NCBI GenBank assembly: GCA_006535965.1
Contig: QEAR01000067.1
Coordinates: 51,479-115,478, forward strand
Direction: 5' to 3'
Origin: Spizellomyces sp. 'palustris'
Taxonomy: Eukaryota; Chytridiomycota; Chytridiomycetes; Spizellomycetales; Spizellomycetaceae
DNA: 64,000 nt
Of the stretch, positions 10,256-21,833 are shown one piece after another. Numbering within the stretch: position 1 is the first letter of the stretch; each line of letters opens with the position of its first letter. Below the pieces are notes generated by a model. That model had not been told where the DNA came from. It made no database searches and saw only the letters and a program-made list of their open reading frames with translations. The position numbers and the translations under genes are program-made.

Positions 10256-12325
10256 ATGCCGTCCTTTACTACTGAGCAGGTCGCCGCCCATAACACTGAA
10301 AAGGACATTTGGGTACGTACACCAGCCGCTACACTCGAGCGCGTTTATTTACTCCGTACCCGTAGATTATTGTCCATGGAAAAGTGTACGATGTCACATC
10401 TTTTCTAAACGACCACCCAGGAGGCAAAAAGATTTTGCTCAAAGTGGCCGGAACGGACGCGTCCAAGCAGTTTGACAACTTTCACAACAAGTCTGTTTTG
10501 GACAAGTATGGACCTAAATTGTACAAGGGCGATATTGGTGGTGCTGTTGAGGACGTCAAGGGCGAGGCTGAGAATGTAGAGTTGACTGGGCTAGAGGAGG
10601 GTGAGGCCTTTGGTGATTTGATTCCTTTTGGCGACCCTTACTGGTACCAGGTAAACGAAATGTGCGACATGTATCTTTTGTATTGGGATATTGATGTTTG
10701 GTCATTTAGGATTGGTATTCTCCTTACTACAATGAAAGTCACCGTCGTTTACGTGCGACTGTGCGTGCCTTTGTGGAAAAGGAGATTATGCCTTTCTGCC
10801 ATGAATGGGATGAGGCGAAGCAGATTCCCAAGGAACTCTTTATCAAGGCTGCTAACGCGGGCATCCTTGGCGCCATTGTCGGACACCCATGGCCCACAAA
10901 GTACGTTGAGAGAGGTCCCATTGCTGATATCAAACCCGAAGGTGAGCGAATACGAATGCGAATTTGACGCGAACATTTGCTGACTCGAAATGACAGAATT
11001 TGACGCGTTCCACGAGTTTATTGTTTGTGATGAGCTCTCCCGCTGTGGGTCTGGAGGTGTCCTTTGGGGCTTGATTGGTGGATTGGGTATCGGACTTCCA
11101 CCCGTGATTCAATTCGGAACGGACTACCTCAAGGACAAGGTTGTCAAGGATTGCCTTGCTGGGCGCAAGAACATTTGCTTGGCCATCACCGAGCCCGCTG
11201 CTGGGTCTGATGTGGCTAATTTGACCACTACCGCAAAGAAGAGTGCTGATGGAAAGCACTACATTGTACGTGCGATGCAAAAGCGTCTTTAACAAAATGC
11301 TGTCGCTGATTCCCGTTCCTTTGTCGGCAGCTCAATGGTGAGAAAAAGTGGATCACCAACGGTGTCTTTGCGGACTACTTTACTGTTGCTTGGTAAGTTC
11401 ATCAAACACGGCCAACACCGCAGCTGCCTCGACCCCTGTCTCTAACCAGGATGTCTGTATTAGCCGTACCGGCGGTCCGGGAATGAATGGCGTGTCTCTC
11501 CTCCTCGTAGAGCGTGACATGCCAGGTGTGACAACCCGTCACATGCCTTGCATGGGTGTCTGGGCGTCCGGAACGACCTACATCGCCTTTGAAGATGTCA
11601 AGGTGCCTGTGGAAAACTTGATTGGCCGGGAGAACAAGGGATTCAAGGTAAGCCTTGTGATTGTAAAGTGCAACGGGAACCGGACCGCCAACATGAAGAC
11701 ATTGCTAGTGCATCATGTTCAACTTTAATCACGAGCGTATGGGTATTTGCATCCAAGCCAACCGGTTCGCCCGTGTCTGCGTCGAAGAGTCGATGCGTTA
11801 CGCGTAAGTGTGCAAATGATATCGGATTGATCTCCGATTTTATTGACACGTTTTCATTCCTTCAGTCACAAACGCAAGACCTTTGGCAAAAAGCTCATTG
11901 ACCACCCCGTCATCCGTAACAAGCTAGGTCACATGGTCCGCAAGGTCGAAGCGACCCACGCATGGATGGAGTCCTTGATCTTCCAAACAAAGAGCATGCC
12001 CCAAGAGCTTCAGATGCTCAAACTCGGAGGGCCGATTGCGTTGCTCAAAGTCCAAGCCACCCAGACCATGGAATACTGTGCGCGTGAAGCTGCCCAAATC
12101 TTTGGTGGGTTGTCGTATAGCCGCGGTGGACAGGGAGAGAAAGTGGAACGGTTATACCGTGAAGTCAGGGGTAAGTCTGAGCAGGTTGACATTGAATTGA
12201 ATCGGATGTTTGATGCTTTGTTGATTTTAGCGTATGCCATTCCTGGTGGGTCCGAGGAAATCATGATTGACCTGGGTATTCGACAATCGGTCAAGGTTGC
12301 GCAATTGAGTGGTGCCAAGTTGTAG
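10256..12325 (+). CDS. Cytochrome b5-acyl-CoA dehydrogenase fusion protein
   Basis: FAD-dependent acyl-CoA dehydrogenase carrying an N-terminal cytochrome b5 heme domain, 527 residues. Exons: 10256-10312, 10366-10650, 10710-10941, 10997-11265, 11331-11392, 11464-11647, 11709-11803, 11866-12170 and 12231-12325. The b5 part spans about residues 1-80, with heme ligands in NDHPGG and FHNKS. The dehydrogenase follows: AITEPAAGSDVANLTTTA and KWITNGVFADYF (substrate and FAD contacts), NFNHERMGI, AQIFGGLSYSRGG and AYAIPGGSEEIMIDL. Such fusions are known from other fungi, where the heme may replace the usual electron-transferring flavoprotein; that role is inference here. No peroxisomal SKL-type tail (ends SGAKL) and no clear presequence. 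The 60-nt last intron is frame-neutral. Confidence 0.93.
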
Positions 12326-12752
12326 ATGAGATCTATTTGATAAATATATAACAGAGGGCCACGTCCCAAAGCACGTTAGATATACGAGTGCAGTTGTTTT
12401 CGGATTGCAGCTGGGGCGGGGAGTTGAATGGAATGTGTAGGTCACCGTGAGCTGCCCTTTTTAGTATATTGCACATTCCACTTGTGGTTGTGAATGGTGT
12501 TTTGCAATGCGCCGTGATATTGGTAACGCGGCTGCAGTATATGCACCTTTAGTCAAGTCCTATCATCACTTTTGGGGCCCTAGCACTTGGCACTTGCCAT
12601 CCTGTACTGAGAATTGGACTGTTCCTGCTTTGCGATGCCATCAACGCCATACTCTCCAATAATAGGACCACTCACGCAGAAAAAAAAAGTGCAACAGTAG
12701 AAAAAAATCATTATATAGCGGCAGTATTAAAAGTATTCATAAACCCTACCCA
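12326..12752. other. Intergenic between convergent genes
   Basis: 3' flanks of the acyl-CoA dehydrogenase and the carrier-like gene. Nothing recognised. Confidence 0.55.
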
Positions 12753-13871
12753 TCAACTCAGTCGCTCCAACCACTTTCCCACTCCCCACGTCACCCACCA
12801 AGCACCTTCCAACACCCCCCATCCAACAATACACTCCCGCACCAAACTCATCAACCCCCTCTTCCACCCCGCATATCCCAAAACCGCTTCCACAGGCCAT
12901 AAACACAAGCTTGTCAACAACCCCGCCCCAATCCTCCCAACCGCAGACCGCCAATACCTCCTCAACACCGTCCTCCGTAACTGTAACACAACCTCCTTGG
13001 CATCATCACCATAGTACATGGCATCCGACATCCACGACTGCGTCGTTTTATCTAGTTGGATCTTATTAGGGTGGGTGGGAGTAGGTGGGGAGAGACGGGT
13101 TTGAAAGTAGGTCTGCAGGGTTTGTCTGAATAGGTGGAGTAAAAGGGATGGGATAAACGTTGTGTAGGCGTAAGGGTTGAGGGGATATGTCAACATATAG
13201 GAAATACTAAAAGTACAGTCAGTATCCGGTACACGATTCCTTTTTTATTGGTCTTCAAGTTTTTGCTTACCATGTATTCAACTTTTCTAGCACACTAGAC
13301 TGTTTAAGAGAAGGAAATTGGGGAAGGAGGTACGTCTCTTGGACACGTTCAAGTATGTATTCGGTCAGGAGAAGGGATGTTTGGTGGGTTGATGCTTTTG
13401 GGAGGGACGTAAATGCTAGGATACGGGTGGGATTATATCGTGCCAGAGAAAAGGGGTAGGAGAGCATGTAATTTGACGTTAGGGCTGTCAAGGGAGGATG
13501 GGGTTACGAACAATGTCAGGCATGGTGATGAACGACGTAAAAAAAAACGTACTCAGACAATTTAGTGTCATCCCCAACCGATTCTCCAATGTCTCCCTCC
13601 TCAGCATTCCCCGTCGAACATCAACAACATGTCCCTCCACCGATAACAAAATCTCATCCTGAGCTCTCGTCAACCGCCCCGACAAGACATTCCGTCCAGA
13701 CTTGCGTCCCATCCGTCGGATATCCTCTCGTTGCGTTTCGGTTGTTGATGCACTGCTTTCGGCTGCTGGTGCAATGTAGGCTGTTGCGACTTGCTGGCAG
13801 ACGGTTCCACCGAGGGTGTGCATGGCTGTTGGGGGAATGCCGAGGACAAGTGTCCAGGTCGATAAGCCCAT
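12753..13871 (-). CDS. Divergent mitochondrial-carrier-like membrane protein
   Basis: Protein of 328 residues from three exons: 13871-13553, 13484-13271 and 13206-12753. I do not recognise a specific orthologue. Three segments look like decayed mitochondrial carrier signatures (P-x-D/E-x-x-K/R): MLSYPFSLARYNPTR, MLTYPLNPYAYTTFI and LCLWPVEAVLGYAGW. They are spaced roughly as the three carrier repeats, each within a hydrophobic helix. Loss of acidic and basic signature residues is typical of non-transporting members such as Ugo1/SLC25A46, which act in mitochondrial membrane dynamics. That assignment is inference. The C-terminal 60 residues contain hydrophobic helices rich in Trp and Gly. Another unrelated multi-TM family cannot be excluded. 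Confidence 0.65.
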
Positions 13872-14420
13872 GATACGTGGTTTTTGTGGGATAGTTGTAT
13901 GAGGTTTGAGTGCAGGTAATGAGGTAGTTGTGGGGGGTTTTTTTTTCTTTTAGTTTGTGTGGTGGATGAGGTACGAGGTCAAAGTAAAAGAAAACCAGAT
14001 GCTTTTGATGCGAGTAGCGGGTTGGCGTTTATCAACGTAAACTGACAAGAGATAACAAAACAGGAGGAAGGAACTAAAACAAAAAGAGGTAACTGTTCGT
14101 TCCTCCAAGTAAGATTGACAGGGTTGAGGGGGGAGCTCTTTACCCGGGCTTAACGTTGTCGTGCTCCTCTGCCCAGTGGTAAATCAGCTCCATGCAAAGC
14201 AATGGCTCGGCACCTCAACGACCGCTCAGCGTTCAATTACCACGGTCATCATGATGACAATTGAAACGCTGTCAGGGCGTGACTCATTTGCTATGGCAAC
14301 AAATGAACCGCACTCACATGATAGATTGTGCTTAGTACTGCTGCGCACTGGTTTTGTAGCCCTTGCAACACGGTTTGTCAGTTGTGGGGGTTGTTTATCG
14401 TGTTGGGGTTTTTTGCCCTC
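13872..14420. other. Divergent spacer between carrier-like gene and GUP1
   Basis: Upstream regions of both neighbours; poly-T near 13940. An upstream in-frame stretch before the GUP1 ATG is not convincingly coding. Confidence 0.5.
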
Positions 14421-16548
14421 ATGTCATTGAAGAACCGTGCCGGCGGTGCTGTCAGCCCGGCGATGGACGTAAACGGGTCTCCAACATCTGCTGATATACC
14501 CTTGCTACCCAGAATTGGACGGCCGAGTCGCGGGCGTACTGAAAAGACGGAACAGAGCCAACCGCGCTGGTTCACACTAGAGTTTTTATTGTATTATGTG
14601 GTGATTGCGCTGGGGTTACCGGCGTTGTTTGTCTGTGCATGGGGATTCAGCAATGGTAGGTGGGAAGCGGGATTGTGCTTCTGCACAAGAAAACAAATTT
14701 AAAACGCGTTATAACCTTACGTTTACACAGCAAACCACATCAACTACTACCAATATTCACGAAAACTTGGCAAAGGCTGGCTTTTCGGACGCAAAGTCGA
14801 TAATAGCGATGCTCAGTACGCATCTTTTCGCAACAACATTCCCCTCCTCTCCTACGTCCTTGTAGGCCACATTCTCCTGTCAAACCTCGTCCAACGTCAA
14901 ATCCCTTCACTCCGACCGCTATTCTCCCTCATTTTCTCCCTCATCTTCCTATCTGTCATTCATGGCAGTTCGGTCATCAAAATATTGGTCATTGCAGCAG
15001 TCAACTACGCGGTGGCAAAGTATGTGGGGGGCCGATTGGGAGTGGGGTTGTCGTGGGTTTGGAGTTTAGGGATGTTGTTTTTAAATAATGCGTACGATGG
15101 GTACAAATTTGCGAGTTTGAGTCAGGATTTGGCGTGGTTGGTGAGTTTGCCTGGCTGTTCTCGCTGGGTTCGAGGAATTGTTGCCGTCGTTGACTCTAAT
15201 TTCTCGGTCCAGGACAAGTACAAAGGGATTAACATGCGATGGTGGATCACGTTCAATTTCACAACCTTGAGAATGATATCGTTTACGATGGACTATTACT
15301 GGCAGATGAATGGGGGACGGGATAAGAGCAAATACGAAGTATGCAACAAATAGGGATATCCAGTCGCGCTGTGGGTGATACTAATGACCGTCAAGCAGAC
15401 ACACCGCCAAACCTGCAGCGAATGCTCTTCCGCCATCCATCCCGGAGAACAATGCTCCAAATCCCGCATCGAGACCCCTCACTCAGCGTCATCCTACAAC
15501 CTCCTCAACTACTACACCTACCTTCTCTACGTTCCGCTGTACCTCGCCGGTCCCATCATCACATTCAACGACTTTACAGCCCAACTTCGACATCCACCCA
15601 AATCTATAACATTGAGAAGCACGCTTTTGTATGCTGTTAGATGGATGTTGGTTGTCTTGTGCATGGAGTGGATATTACACACCATTTATGTGGTGGCGAT
15701 CAAGGACACGAAGGCGTGGGGTGGGTTTTCGCCCTTTCAGATGAGCACGGTGGGCTATTTCAATCTCAAATTGATTTGGTTGAAGGTGGGTACGACACTT
15801 TCGAGTTTAGGAGTGTGGGGATGTGCTCACTGTATTTGTGTTTGACAGTTGCTGATTATTTGGAGATACTTTCGATTATGGGTCTGTGATTTAACTCGAG
15901 CTTTTGGAATGCGTTAGATGAGGCAACTGATTACTTGCAAACAGGCCATGGCTGACCGTATCGAGACAACGGAAAATATGACCCGCTGCATGAGTAATAA
16001 TTACTCTGCGATTGAATTTTGGCGGTCCTGGCATCGATCCTTTAATCGGTGGCTTGTCCGGTAAGCGCATGGCCGGATTTTGGGTTCCAAGTACATTGCT
16101 AATACCCCTTTGGGCCAGTTATGTTTACATTCCCTTGGGCGGCCAACGCTACTATGCCCTCAACATCTTCCCCACCTTCACCTTCGTGGCGATCTGGCAC
16201 GACATTTCCCTGAAGCTCTTAACCTGGGGTTGGCTCGTCGCCATCTTTATCCTCCCCGAACTCGCTCTCCGCAAATCCTTTGCCACACCACAATTCAGAG
16301 CGAAAGTCGGCGGATGGTACCGCATGCTCAAAGGCATTGCGGCCGTCATGAACATGTGGCTGATGTTTATTGCGAATCTGGTTGGGTTTGCTGTTGGAGT
16401 AGATGGCGTACGCGAAATGATGCGTCAAATTATTTTTGGAGAGGGTGGGACGCTGTTTCTGGTGTGCTCTTTTGTAGCAGTTTTTGCTGCTGTGCAACTT
16501 ATGTTTGAGGTGAGGGAGGAGGAGAAAAGACGGGGGTGGAAGAAGTGA
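14421..16548 (+). CDS. GUP1: GUP1-type membrane-bound O-acyltransferase (MBOAT)
   Basis: ER multi-pass acyltransferase of the GUP1 group, which in yeast remodels the lipid of GPI anchors. Exons: 14421-14655, 14731-15140, 15213-15338, 15399-15785, 15849-15881 (33 nt), 15945-16060 and 16119-16548, giving 578 residues. Conserved blocks: [85 protein letters not shown] and the MBOAT catalytic His in FVAIWHDI. About ten hydrophobic helices. The short fifth exon encodes [11 protein letters not shown], joined to AMADRIE; its donor GTCTGT is weak but GT-AG. A cytosolic head of about 60 residues precedes the first helix. Start at 14421 is the ATG giving that head. Confidence 0.93.
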
Positions 16549-17068
16549 GGGAGGGATCTTGGGTCTGACAGATACCCCCATAGATAGGTCTTTGTACGTG
16601 TATACAAATTACCACGCAAGTACAATATGTATATCCTCGTATTCATAAGAGGTCTACAGAGATTTAGAATACAAACCATGGTTTGCCACCGCCTGGTATC
16701 ACACCTGCGGATCCGTATCCGCGATCTGGGACCTTGTCATATTACAAGCTTTTTGACAATTTACGTTTTGGTTTCCAGATACCAGTGTATTACAGGCTTT
16801 GAGGAGTTACGTCTTGGGATTTTAGTTCACGATCGTTTTTTGATTACTTGCAGCGGAGATCAGATCGCGCTAACGTCAGCAGCGCGTCCCAACTGTCGGG
16901 ATTTCAGGATGCGAGCTTTGTTTGAAACAATAGGTGTTGCCATGATTGCGCATCCGTAAACAATCCGTTTAGATCGCACGCCTCACGAGTGCTGGCGTGG
17001 TGGGTGTAGGTCGTTTGCAGTTGGTTTGTAGCATCCAAGCACGCAAGCACATCACTGCATCCAAAACG
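16549..17068. other. Intergenic between GUP1 and a hypothetical gene
   Basis: 3' flank of GUP1 and upstream region of the gene at 17069. Nothing recognised. Confidence 0.5.
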
Positions 17069-17689
17069 ATGGCAGACGGATCACGCAATCCATATCCACA
17101 GCGACCAAAGCTTCCCAACCTCAATGTCAGCTCAACGCCCTCCAGCGTGCCAGCCACGCCGACCTATATCGTCGAAAACGACAAACCCACCCCACTCGTC
17201 GATTCTGCTATAGATCCGTATACCCCACGCACGGCCCAGTCTTTCAGTTTTCCCCTCCCGGATACACCGAGTACAAAACGCAGCTCAATACAATACAGCT
17301 ACGGCAACTCCCGTCGCCATACTCTTCTGGCCCGTGTTCGTCCACAAGCGACTCCCACCCCGCATTCTCAAAGCATACTGGACTTTCCCACACATCATGA
17401 CAGGCAAACCCTACACACTCTCCTGACAAAACTCCCGACCCTTCATCGTGTATCAGATACATCCTATAAAGCAACGTACACTCCGCCGCCGTTATGTGAA
17501 TCTCCGCTTTCCGCACGCACACCAGAGGAAGCAATGGACATGGTCGTCGCAGGGTTTGGCGCAGAGGAAGGATACGGATTTGTAGTGGACCTTGCCACCG
17601 AAGGGACGGTGAGATGTGTGGAGGAAGGTGTTTGGGCCGTGCCCTTCGAAGACGGCGTTAGAAGTGTATTGGGAAATGTTGTAGAGTGA
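17069..17689 (+). CDS. Hypothetical Pro/Thr-rich protein, 206 aa
   Basis: Intronless frame. The frame is open to 16997, but MADGSRN at 17069 is the more natural start because upstream codons read as 5' leader. Residues 1-100 are low-complexity Pro/Ser/Thr. A more ordered segment at about residues 115-205 contains HTLLTKLPTLHRVSDTSYK and TPEEAMDMVVAGFGAEEGYG, followed by VRCVEEGVWAVPFEDGV. I do not recognise a family. No signal peptide or membrane helix. Confidence 0.6.
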   Translation: MADGSRNPYPQRPKLPNLNVSSTPSSVPATPTYIVENDKPTPLVDSAIDPYTPRTAQSFSFPLPDTPSTKRSSIQYSYGNSRRHTLLARVRPQATPTPHSQSILDFPTHHDRQTLHTLLTKLPTLHRVSDTSYKATYTPPPLCESPLSARTPEEAMDMVVAGFGAEEGYGFVVDLATEGTVRCVEEGVWAVPFEDGVRSVLGNVVE

Positions 17690-18596
17690 AACTAGAGGGA
17701 TGTCAAGTATTGGTTTGTGTTTAATTATTTGTATTTTACAATACATCATGGGAAGAGGACGTATATCCCTTACTTTTTACTACATACCCTATCCTTTCAA
17801 CCAAAAGTCGAACAGCAGACGTTCCTCTTTGGGCTTGATGGCAGCATGGTCACAGGAATTCTCTCAAACATCTCATTCAGGCGTCAAGATATAGGTACGT
17901 ACAAGACTTGCTATCGAAAACATACGCAGCTGCCTAGTGTGAGGCTTGAAGTTGGTTGGATGTGGTCGACTCACGTTTAAAAACCTGTGAGTTCCTGATG
18001 ACAATATATTGCCATCGTATCTGCATAGTCGGCCGTGATCTTCACATGTTCCGGTTCAATGCGATCCAGATGGACTCTCGTACGTTTTTTCCACGTTAGC
18101 ATTTGGACCCTGCCAGGGCTTTTGAATCCGTCTACATACTTGAAGAGGACTGGAAATACAGCATGCAGATTCAATACTAACATCTTATCTATTCTTACTC
18201 TTTTCTGAGTCTCCTCCTTCTGTCATACATGCTCATCCCTATACACCTTGTTTCGACTACAAACGACGATGTTATCCCAATTCTAGATATCATATCGAGG
18301 CGTGGAAACACCCCAGAATATCATTTGATATATCTCTTGATACGTGAGGGCAATATAGACTTGTCATAAATCCACAGACGCACGCCCTATCCAATTTATA
18401 TCAAGAACTATCGGCAGTTGGAGCCCGCAGGAGAGAAGGTACACACTGCCGGCTGCCTCGAGACTCGCCATGATATGCAAGGACGAGTCTAGCAATCACT
18501 TCACACCCATGGCCGTCTATGGCACGTTAGGTCTTAATTTGTTAAAAACCTCGTATGTATCGCTTGTGGACTCCACTCGAGGATGATAGGTCGCGA
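17690..18596. other. Intergenic with a possible cryptic minus-strand gene
   Basis: About 900 bp between the hypothetical gene and the 3' end of the RPA-interacting protein gene. Minus-strand stretches at 18471-18390 and 18183-17873 look weakly coding (separate entry); the rest shows nothing. Confidence 0.5.
17873..18183 (-). CDS. Possible small gene or 3' exons of a cryptic gene
   Basis: Low-confidence model. An exon about 18149-17985 (or starting at ATG 18183) encodes FKYVDGFKSPGRVQML and VHLDRIEPEHVKITADYADT. It can splice at 17985 to an acceptor before 17910 and end in VRTYILTPE and a stop at 17873. An upstream stretch starting at ATG 18471 (MASLEAAGSVYLLSC) could be a first exon, but I could not join it in frame. 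Composition looks protein-like, but I recognise no family. Confidence 0.3.
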
Positions 18597-19521
18597 TCAA
18601 CCCAGCATTTCAGACGAATTACATATACTACACAAAATAACCAGTCCAGTATCTTTGTCGAAGGTAAATTCAGGTGTGCCAGGACAGCGTCGCCTGAGGA
18701 GAGTACGTATGATGAGAAGCCATGTGATTTGTCACCATAGAGGATTCGGACTTACTCGTGATTGGAGAAAAGTTGTCGTATTTGGCGTTTAAAAGACTCC
18801 ACCGATGCCAGAGATCCAGTACCAGGATCTACTCGCAGATTACAGGAAGAGCAGACTATATGGTTTCCGGCCATAGTCATAAGTCCCTGCCGGCAGACAA
18901 TGCATGTATCTGAAGGATCTGGGGACCCAAATTCTGGTAGATCATTATCCATCATAATCATGTCAATGTCTTCCTCCTGATTTAACGAGTTCTCGTACAC
19001 CGCAAGGATCTGATCATCCCACGTCTCAGGTTCCTCCTCATACTCTGCCGTCTCAAGTGTTGCTAGTTCCCGCAGGATCTCTTCCTCGAAATCCAAAGGA
19101 ATAGAGTCTTGTGCATTAGCTTCTGTTCGAAACTGTTGCCACTGACTGGAAATGAAAGAACGTGCCCACTGAAAAGGGCAAGAATGGTATCTCAAGCAGA
19201 TATCGTTTGAAGGTTCAAGGGTGCGGTTTCTACCTGTTGCTCAACAATATCATCCCAGTTCTCATTCACCTGGACTTTTGGACGATCTTTCAGTGGACTA
19301 CTGGCGATATTCCCAAACCTCCTCCGCCGAACTTCTGCATCGCGAGACTCCTTTACTCTGCTCAAACACTGGAGCCTGAAGCGTTCACGCCATGTCGGTG
19401 TACTAGGTGATGAGGGAGATCCAGTGCGTTCGGACCGCTCAGAAGGTGAGAGAGGGGAGGATGTATGTGGTACGTAGGGTCGCTTGACAGGTGTTCTTGC
19501 CGGACAGTGTGTGTGTGCCAT
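18597..19521 (-). CDS. RPA-interacting protein (RPAIN/RIP-alpha family)
   Basis: Predicted nuclear import adaptor for replication protein A, 265 residues. Exons: 19521-19234, 19168-18756 and 18693-18597. The N-terminal family motif WRERFRLQCLSRVKESRDA is at about residues 44-62. An acidic middle region follows, with WARSFISSQWQQF opening exon 2. The C-terminal zinc-finger has CIVCRQG and CSSCN in exon 2, then CPGTPEF and CSICN in the short last exon, matching the split Cys pairs of the family. The last exon restores the final Cys pair, which the exon 2 frame alone lacks. The order of N, middle and C regions matches the family. Confidence 0.85.
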
Positions 19522-19748
19522 CGGTCTAGTGGCAATTAGGGAGTGAAGTGAGTCGAAACAGTTTGCTTGTCCGAATCAAGTTACGGTAAGCACGAGGTCA
19601 CGTGGGTTTGGGGTTAGACGGGGTCAGCCCCTACTTACTATTGGAATAATTATTATCTAAACCAAAACTCTACAATATAACGGTAATCAAAAGGATGATC
19701 ATCTTAAGCAGACAATGGAAGCTTAATGTGCAGTTAATTGCCGTGGGG

Positions 19749-21176
19749 TCATATGCCTATCCAAGCTGGGGGGATTTTAAACTGTTCGCAGAACGCACGA
19801 CCAAAGAGCTTATTATCGTGAACTAGGAGGAACGGCTGAAGGACGGCGCCCACTATAACCATCGTGTGGCCAAAGAAATCCATAACGTACGGGCAAGGCT
19901 TTCCAGATATTGCCTCTGAAATGTCGAACATGATACGATTATTCCACTGCGGATTGCAAACGGTGCAACTAGTCTTACCGTATGCAAACATTGCTGCATG
20001 AATGCACCATCCAAACATGAACAGCCCGACAATACGGACGGAACGCCGAAGAACTTCCCTCTCCAATCGCAGGGTTTTTTGCTTCCTTGTCATACTCTTC
20101 TTTGTAAAGGACGCCCGTTTGCCGCGAGAACCTTGGCTACTCTCATCTCCCTGGTCATCAACCTCCCCGCTTCCAAATAGACTCAACGAGAATTTGATAT
20201 TCTCCACAAGTCGCGCCCAAAATCCCCCACCACCGTCCACAAGCACCTTTTGATCAGATTGTGATGGATCAATCGTACTATTTCCGGTTGCAGACATTAT
20301 CAGTTGAGTCTTAATCATTCCGCTTAACTCATTAACGTGTGCTCGAACGACTAGGAAGGTTTTCCCGTAGAATACAACCGTCAGCACCATCGTAGAGCTC
20401 AACATGATGATGCAGAAAATGGTATGCGCTAGAGCGAGGGGCTCGCGAGTATACCATGCCCCGGAGCAAGCGATTTGGGCTGGACGCAAGACGAATCGTC
20501 CAGTTAGCCAAGGGTAAATCCCGATGAACAGTCCAGGTACCCATGTCATCAACGCCATCACGACCATGATAGGGACGGTCACTTTTCTTTGCTATAAAAA
20601 TATATTTCAGGAATTTGATGGCAAGACCCCAATCCTCATCATCCTGCCAGCACTAACCTTAACGATGACCAAATATCTCTCCATGCTGATAGTGAAAGTT
20701 GACATCCCCGCCTCAGATCCAAACGACAACGAACTCCAGCCTTCGAACGCACAAAAATTGGCCGAGGCAAATGCCCCGTGTATCGAATTGTAGATGGTTA
20801 TGGGAGCAGAAATTCTTTAAACAACGTCAGTATTGAAATTGCCAGGAAATAAGTTAATACCCCAGAGATATGGAGCATAGTTTTGATACTCACCCGCCAA
20901 AAAGCATGTTCGCAATAACCATCCCGAAAATAACCACCATATTTGAAGGCGTCCATAGTCGTCGATCGCGGCAAAAGACATATAATATGACAAAGTTGAA
21001 AAGAAAACAAAGTGCTAACAAAATCCCAACCTTTCAGTTTTGAGAACGAAGGCAGATGAGTCACAACTACCCGATCAAATAAAATATTTTTACCAGAATC
21101 TTACAATCATGCTAAGGATTTGTGTGGATTTCGACGTAGGCACAGGAAAGTCCTGGCCTTCAATTCCGGTGTACAT
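19749..21176 (-). CDS. Class A (rhodopsin-like) seven-transmembrane G-protein-coupled receptor
   Basis: Plasma-membrane receptor of 402 residues. Exons: 21176-21105, 21030-20894, 20814-20658 and 20591-19749. A short outer N-terminus is followed by TM1 with the conserved Asn (FNFVILY) and TM2 preceded by TPSNM. A Cys opens TM3 (ANFCAFEGW) and pairs with a Cys in loop 2 (AQIACSGAW). The E/DRY motif is intact at the end of TM3 (ERYLVIV) and TM4 has its Trp (LMTWVPG). A basic third inner loop of about 90 residues is followed by TM6 (FMFGWCIHAAMF) and TM7. NPxxY is replaced by QPFLL, and the TM2 Asp by Asn. The opsin retinal Lys position in TM7 is Ile, so it should not bind retinal. Ligand unknown. 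Confidence 0.85.
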
Positions 21177-21833
21177 ATTTGATATCAGACAAAATGTAGT
21201 TGGATATGCCCGTGGGGACGGAATGGGTCAGACAGACTTTTTAAAATGTTCCTCATGTCTATTACACACCACTCAGGATCAAGAAACGTTGCTTTGTCAA
21301 TGGTTACTATTCAGTGAGCATGACCGATCCTCGGACAATCGGGAACCGAAATTAGGAACTCGTGGGAACGGTAAGCAAACGGAAGCATGTGGGCAAATGT
21401 TGACTCTAAAATGTCCCTCCGCGGAAGAGGCGTGAAATATTTATGAGGGTTATTTCCTTGGATGCGACTGAGATCCCCAGGCCAAATATTCCTTTGTTTT
21501 GATTCCAGTGATAAGTTACAATACAAAGCCTTATCCCTGGAGTATTATCCCTTAACCACTCAAGGTGAACCTTAACCTTGCCCTATCCGACGTGACAGAT
21601 TGGGCAAATGATCCCCGCAACTCCCGCACAATGCAGAAGACCCTGTATATAGTCTATTTTGGTGTTTCAGACACAGCGATCGAACTGCAAACCTCGATAA
21701 CATACGGAATCTTTCCTGAAACCTCTTCCACTGTGGAACTAGTTCACATGCAAAGGAAAAGGGGTATATTCAACAAGGATCAAAAACAGCATTTGGCCGT
21801 ATTGTGTATATAACAAAAGAATCAATCTTCCAT
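21177..21833. other. Intergenic upstream of the GPCR gene
   Basis: Upstream region of the receptor and 3' flank of NEM1 (both minus). A 131-codon plus-strand frame at 21040-21435 overlaps the receptor exons and has no domain. Nothing else recognised. Confidence 0.5.

Noticed and set aside
19749-21176. Light-sensing opsin
   Set aside because: The TM7 position of the retinal Schiff-base Lys is Ile; a nearby Lys (GKPCPY) is some 21 residues before the QP of TM7, too far away.
21040-21435. 131-codon plus-strand frame
   Set aside because: Overlaps the first GPCR exons on the other strand and shows no domain.
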